A DNA stretch of 6,294 nucleotides, from contig JASJEI010000329.1 in the NCBI GenBank assembly GCA_030064795.1, positions 1 through 6,294 on the forward strand, written 5' to 3'. Of the stretch, positions 4,635 through 6,294 are shown in pieces. The notes beneath the pieces were generated by a model. It saw only the letters and a list, made by a program, of their open reading frames with translations. It made no database searches and had not been told where the DNA came from. Numbering within the stretch: position 1 is the stretch's first letter; every line of letters starts with the position of its first letter. The stretch comes from Pleurocapsa sp. MO_226.B13 (GTDB lineage: Bacteria; Cyanobacteriota; Cyanobacteriia; Cyanobacteriales; Xenococcaceae). A program made the position numbers and the translations under genes.

Positions 4635-4670
4635 TTCGGCGATCGCCGTTATTATCGATCTGACAAACTC

Positions 4671-6294
4671 ATGGTATCTGAAGACTGGCAGGGCATTAAC
4701 ATTAAAGGGGAAGGTAAAACTACAATTCGCGATAATATCTTTAATTTTCCCAGCTCATTTCCCCCTGCTGCCCTCGGTCGGATTATCGACCAAAGCCGTC
4801 CACCTCTTAATAATTGGCAGGGTCGAGTGGAGGAACTCAAACTGCTTCAGGATTGGACGCAAAGAAGTCATGAGATTCAGGTCATTGGCTTAATCGCAGC
4901 GGGGGGCTATGGCAAATCTGCTTTAGCAGCGAAGTTTTGTGAAACAGTCAAGGGATTTACCCAGGTTATTTGGTCTACATTTAGCAAAATGTACAGCTTC
5001 GCTATCTGGGGACGGTGGCTGCTAGAACAGATAGGAGTGCAAATTGACGAAAAAGTAAGCGATGAAGATCTGGTCATCTTAGTTAGCGATCGACTTGCCA
5101 AAAACCGTTATCTGGTGGTGATGGATAACCTGGAAACGCTGATCGACCAAGGAGGGCAGTGGAAAGATCATGCCTATCGCCAGTTTTTAGTTCGTTGGAC
5201 GGGAACGACTAGCCCCAGTGTGGTGCTAATTACCAGTCGCGAGCAGCCCTCATTGCCCGACAATGCCTTGAATAGAAGCATATGGCAACCACTAGGGGGG
5301 CTGTCTCAGCGCGAAGGAGCTGATTTATTGCAAGCTCTGCAAGTACAAGGAGAAATATCAGAATTAGAGTCCTTTGTGGATCGAATTGATGGACATCCCT
5401 TGTTAATCGATCTGTCTGTTGGCGTGCTGAAAAAAATAGCAGGCAATCAACCGTCTATAAATGAGTTTGAGCGCGCCAATCTAAATTTGTTAGAAATTGT
5501 CGGACAACATCGGGGTAATCCTGAAATTAGCGTTGCCAAAATTTTGACCGCCAGCTTGGAACGCTTACCATCCCATCTGCAAGATTTACTCTTGAACCTG
5601 AGCATCTATCGTCTTCCCTTTGACTGGCAAGCTGCACAATTTATGGTTGCCGAAGAAATTGAAACGACAGAAGCCTCCATCATAGAAGATTTGAGAAATT
5701 TATCTAGGCTTGCTTGGTTAATTGAAGAGCGTTCAGATGGGATCTGGATCTTTCGCTTTCAACCCCTGGTACAGAATTACTTACAGGAACAGCTAGAGGA
5801 GTTAACCAAAGCCCATGAACGAGCGATCGATTACTATGGCTCTATTACCAAATCAACTGGATGGGTACTAGAAGATGTAACCCCAGAGTTAGAGATTTTT
5901 TATCACTACTGTGGACTTAAACAATACCGTCAGGCAAATCAAATTCTAGATAATATCTCCACTTTTTTGAGTTGGCGCGGATATTACCTGACCAGTTTGG
6001 AACTTCACTCCCAGCTAATTACCAATTGGCAATCGATTATTGAAGAACAGGATATTTACGACCTAGCCTGGGCTTGGCTTCGGGTAGGCAATTCTCAACG
6101 TAGTCTTGCAGAATACCAAAAAGCATCCAATTCCTATCAAAAAGCCCAGAACTTATTTAAGGAAATTAACGATCGCCGTGGGGAGGCAGTCTCACTCGGT
6201 AATTTAGGCAATGCTTATAATTCTCTAGGGCAATACCAACAAGCGATTGAACTGTACCAGCAATCTCTGGAAATTAAACGGCAAATCGGCGATC
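4671..6294 (+). CDS. NLR-like STAND ATPase: amyloid motif, NB-ARC, TPR (3' end beyond window)
   Basis: ATG 4671 is the only plausible start: no ATG, GTG or TTG lies between it and the in-frame TAA of the preceding gene. No ribosome site is seen, so expression may depend on coupling. 541 residues are visible. Residues 4-26 carry the shared motif (WQGINIKG...DNIFNF). The NTPase follows: P-loop AAGGYGKS (76-83, with K82 and S83; the usual first glycine is alanine), Walker B YLVVMDN (D152), sensor ITSRE (R190) and GHPLLI (241-246, GLPL-like). Residues about 280-385 form the winged helix and end of the NB-ARC module (PLVQNYLQEQL). From about 464 TPRs begin (NSQRSLAEYQKASNSYQKA, then GEAVSLGNLGNAYNSLGQYQQAIELYQQSLEI) and continue past the edge. 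STAND proteins bind ATP, oligomerise when the repeats sense a ligand, and recruit effectors. The upstream Bell-like gene is the evident partner. Confidence 0.9.
   Translation, partial: MVSEDWQGINIKGEGKTTIRDNIFNFPSSFPPAALGRIIDQSRPPLNNWQGRVEELKLLQDWTQRSHEIQVIGLIAAGGYGKSALAAKFCETVKGFTQVIWSTFSKMYSFAIWGRWLLEQIGVQIDEKVSDEDLVILVSDRLAKNRYLVVMDNLETLIDQGGQWKDHAYRQFLVRWTGTTSPSVVLITSREQPSLPDNALNRSIWQPLGGLSQREGADLLQALQVQGEISELESFVDRIDGHPLLIDLSVGVLKKIAGNQPSINEFERANLNLLEIVGQHRGNPEISVAKILTASLERLPSHLQDLLLNLSIYRLPFDWQAAQFMVAEEIETTEASIIEDLRNLSRLAWLIEERSDGIWIFRFQPLVQNYLQEQLEELTKAHERAIDYYGSITKSTGWVLEDVTPELEIFYHYCGLKQYRQANQILDNISTFLSWRGYYLTSLELHSQLITNWQSIIEEQDIYDLAWAWLRVGNSQRSLAEYQKASNSYQKAQNLFKEINDRRGEAVSLGNLGNAYNSLGQYQQAIELYQQSLEIKRQIGD
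4680..4748 (+). repeat. Coding repeat: N-terminal amyloid-like motif, receptor copy
   Basis: This segment encodes residues 4-26 of the NLR-like protein, the counterpart of effector residues 111-132. Several blocks are also near-identical in DNA (for example around AACATTAAAGG at 4698-4708), which implies descent from a common segment by duplication rather than convergence. Confidence 0.75.

Noticed and set aside
4652..5101. Minus-strand frames at 4652-4840 and 4907-5101
   Set aside because: They are antisense to the NB-ARC gene, whose P-loop and amyloid-like motif are encoded on the plus strand here; they have no motif of their own.

Overview
The window is very probably from a cyanobacterium. 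The palindromic octamer GCGATCGC (HIP1, a cyanobacterial hallmark) occurs 11 times in 6.3 kb, at 79, 226, 501, 706, 1463, 2963, 3486, 3518, 3726, 4003 and 4639, where chance predicts about 0.1. The proteins also look cyanobacterial: small HTH regulators, coiled-coil orphans and NB-ARC/TPR proteins. No rRNA, tRNA, CRISPR array, transposase or integrase is visible.

Left half (1-2928, all on the minus strand, transcribed right to left): a phage- or plasmid-like DNA replication/recombination operon. In order of transcription it holds an 81-aa orphan, a four-helix-bundle (S23/IVP-type) protein, a Rad52/22-type single-strand annealing protein, a winged-helix replication-initiator-like protein, a small cysteine-rich protein overlapping it by ATGA, and a siphovirus Gp157-like protein cut by the window edge. 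The three gaps between the first four genes carry copies or inverted copies of one AGTAAAGCAGTAAAACAGTG-type repeat.

Switch region (2929-3115): a divergent control region with a minus-strand promoter (TTGACT-N18-TAAAAT) for the operon and a plus-strand TATAAT for an XRE/HTH_26 repressor gene at 3116. Three 17-bp TTCA-N9-TGAA-like sites, 19 and 21 bp apart, overlap both promoters. The layout resembles a temperate-phage immunity switch.

Middle (3452-4235): one small coiled-coil orphan (3647-3898) set among HIP1-rich dispersed repeats, then an AT-rich leader with two 21-bp direct repeats.

Right half (4236-6294, plus strand): a two-gene cassette and the most interesting part of the window. The first gene encodes a 132-aa protein whose alpha-helical N-terminus looks like the Bell (HeLo/MLKL-like) cell-death domain. 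Its last 22 residues form a motif (WxGINIKG...DNxFNF) that recurs almost exactly at residues 4-26 of the next protein, an NB-ARC STAND ATPase with C-terminal TPRs that runs off the window. This is the expected arrangement of a bacterial amyloid-signalling NLR system: the receptor oligomerises on sensing a trigger, its N-terminal motif templates the matching C-terminal motif of the effector, and the effector domain is activated. A role in regulated cell death or anti-phage defence is inferred, not shown. The two genes are in the same reading frame with a single TAA between them.
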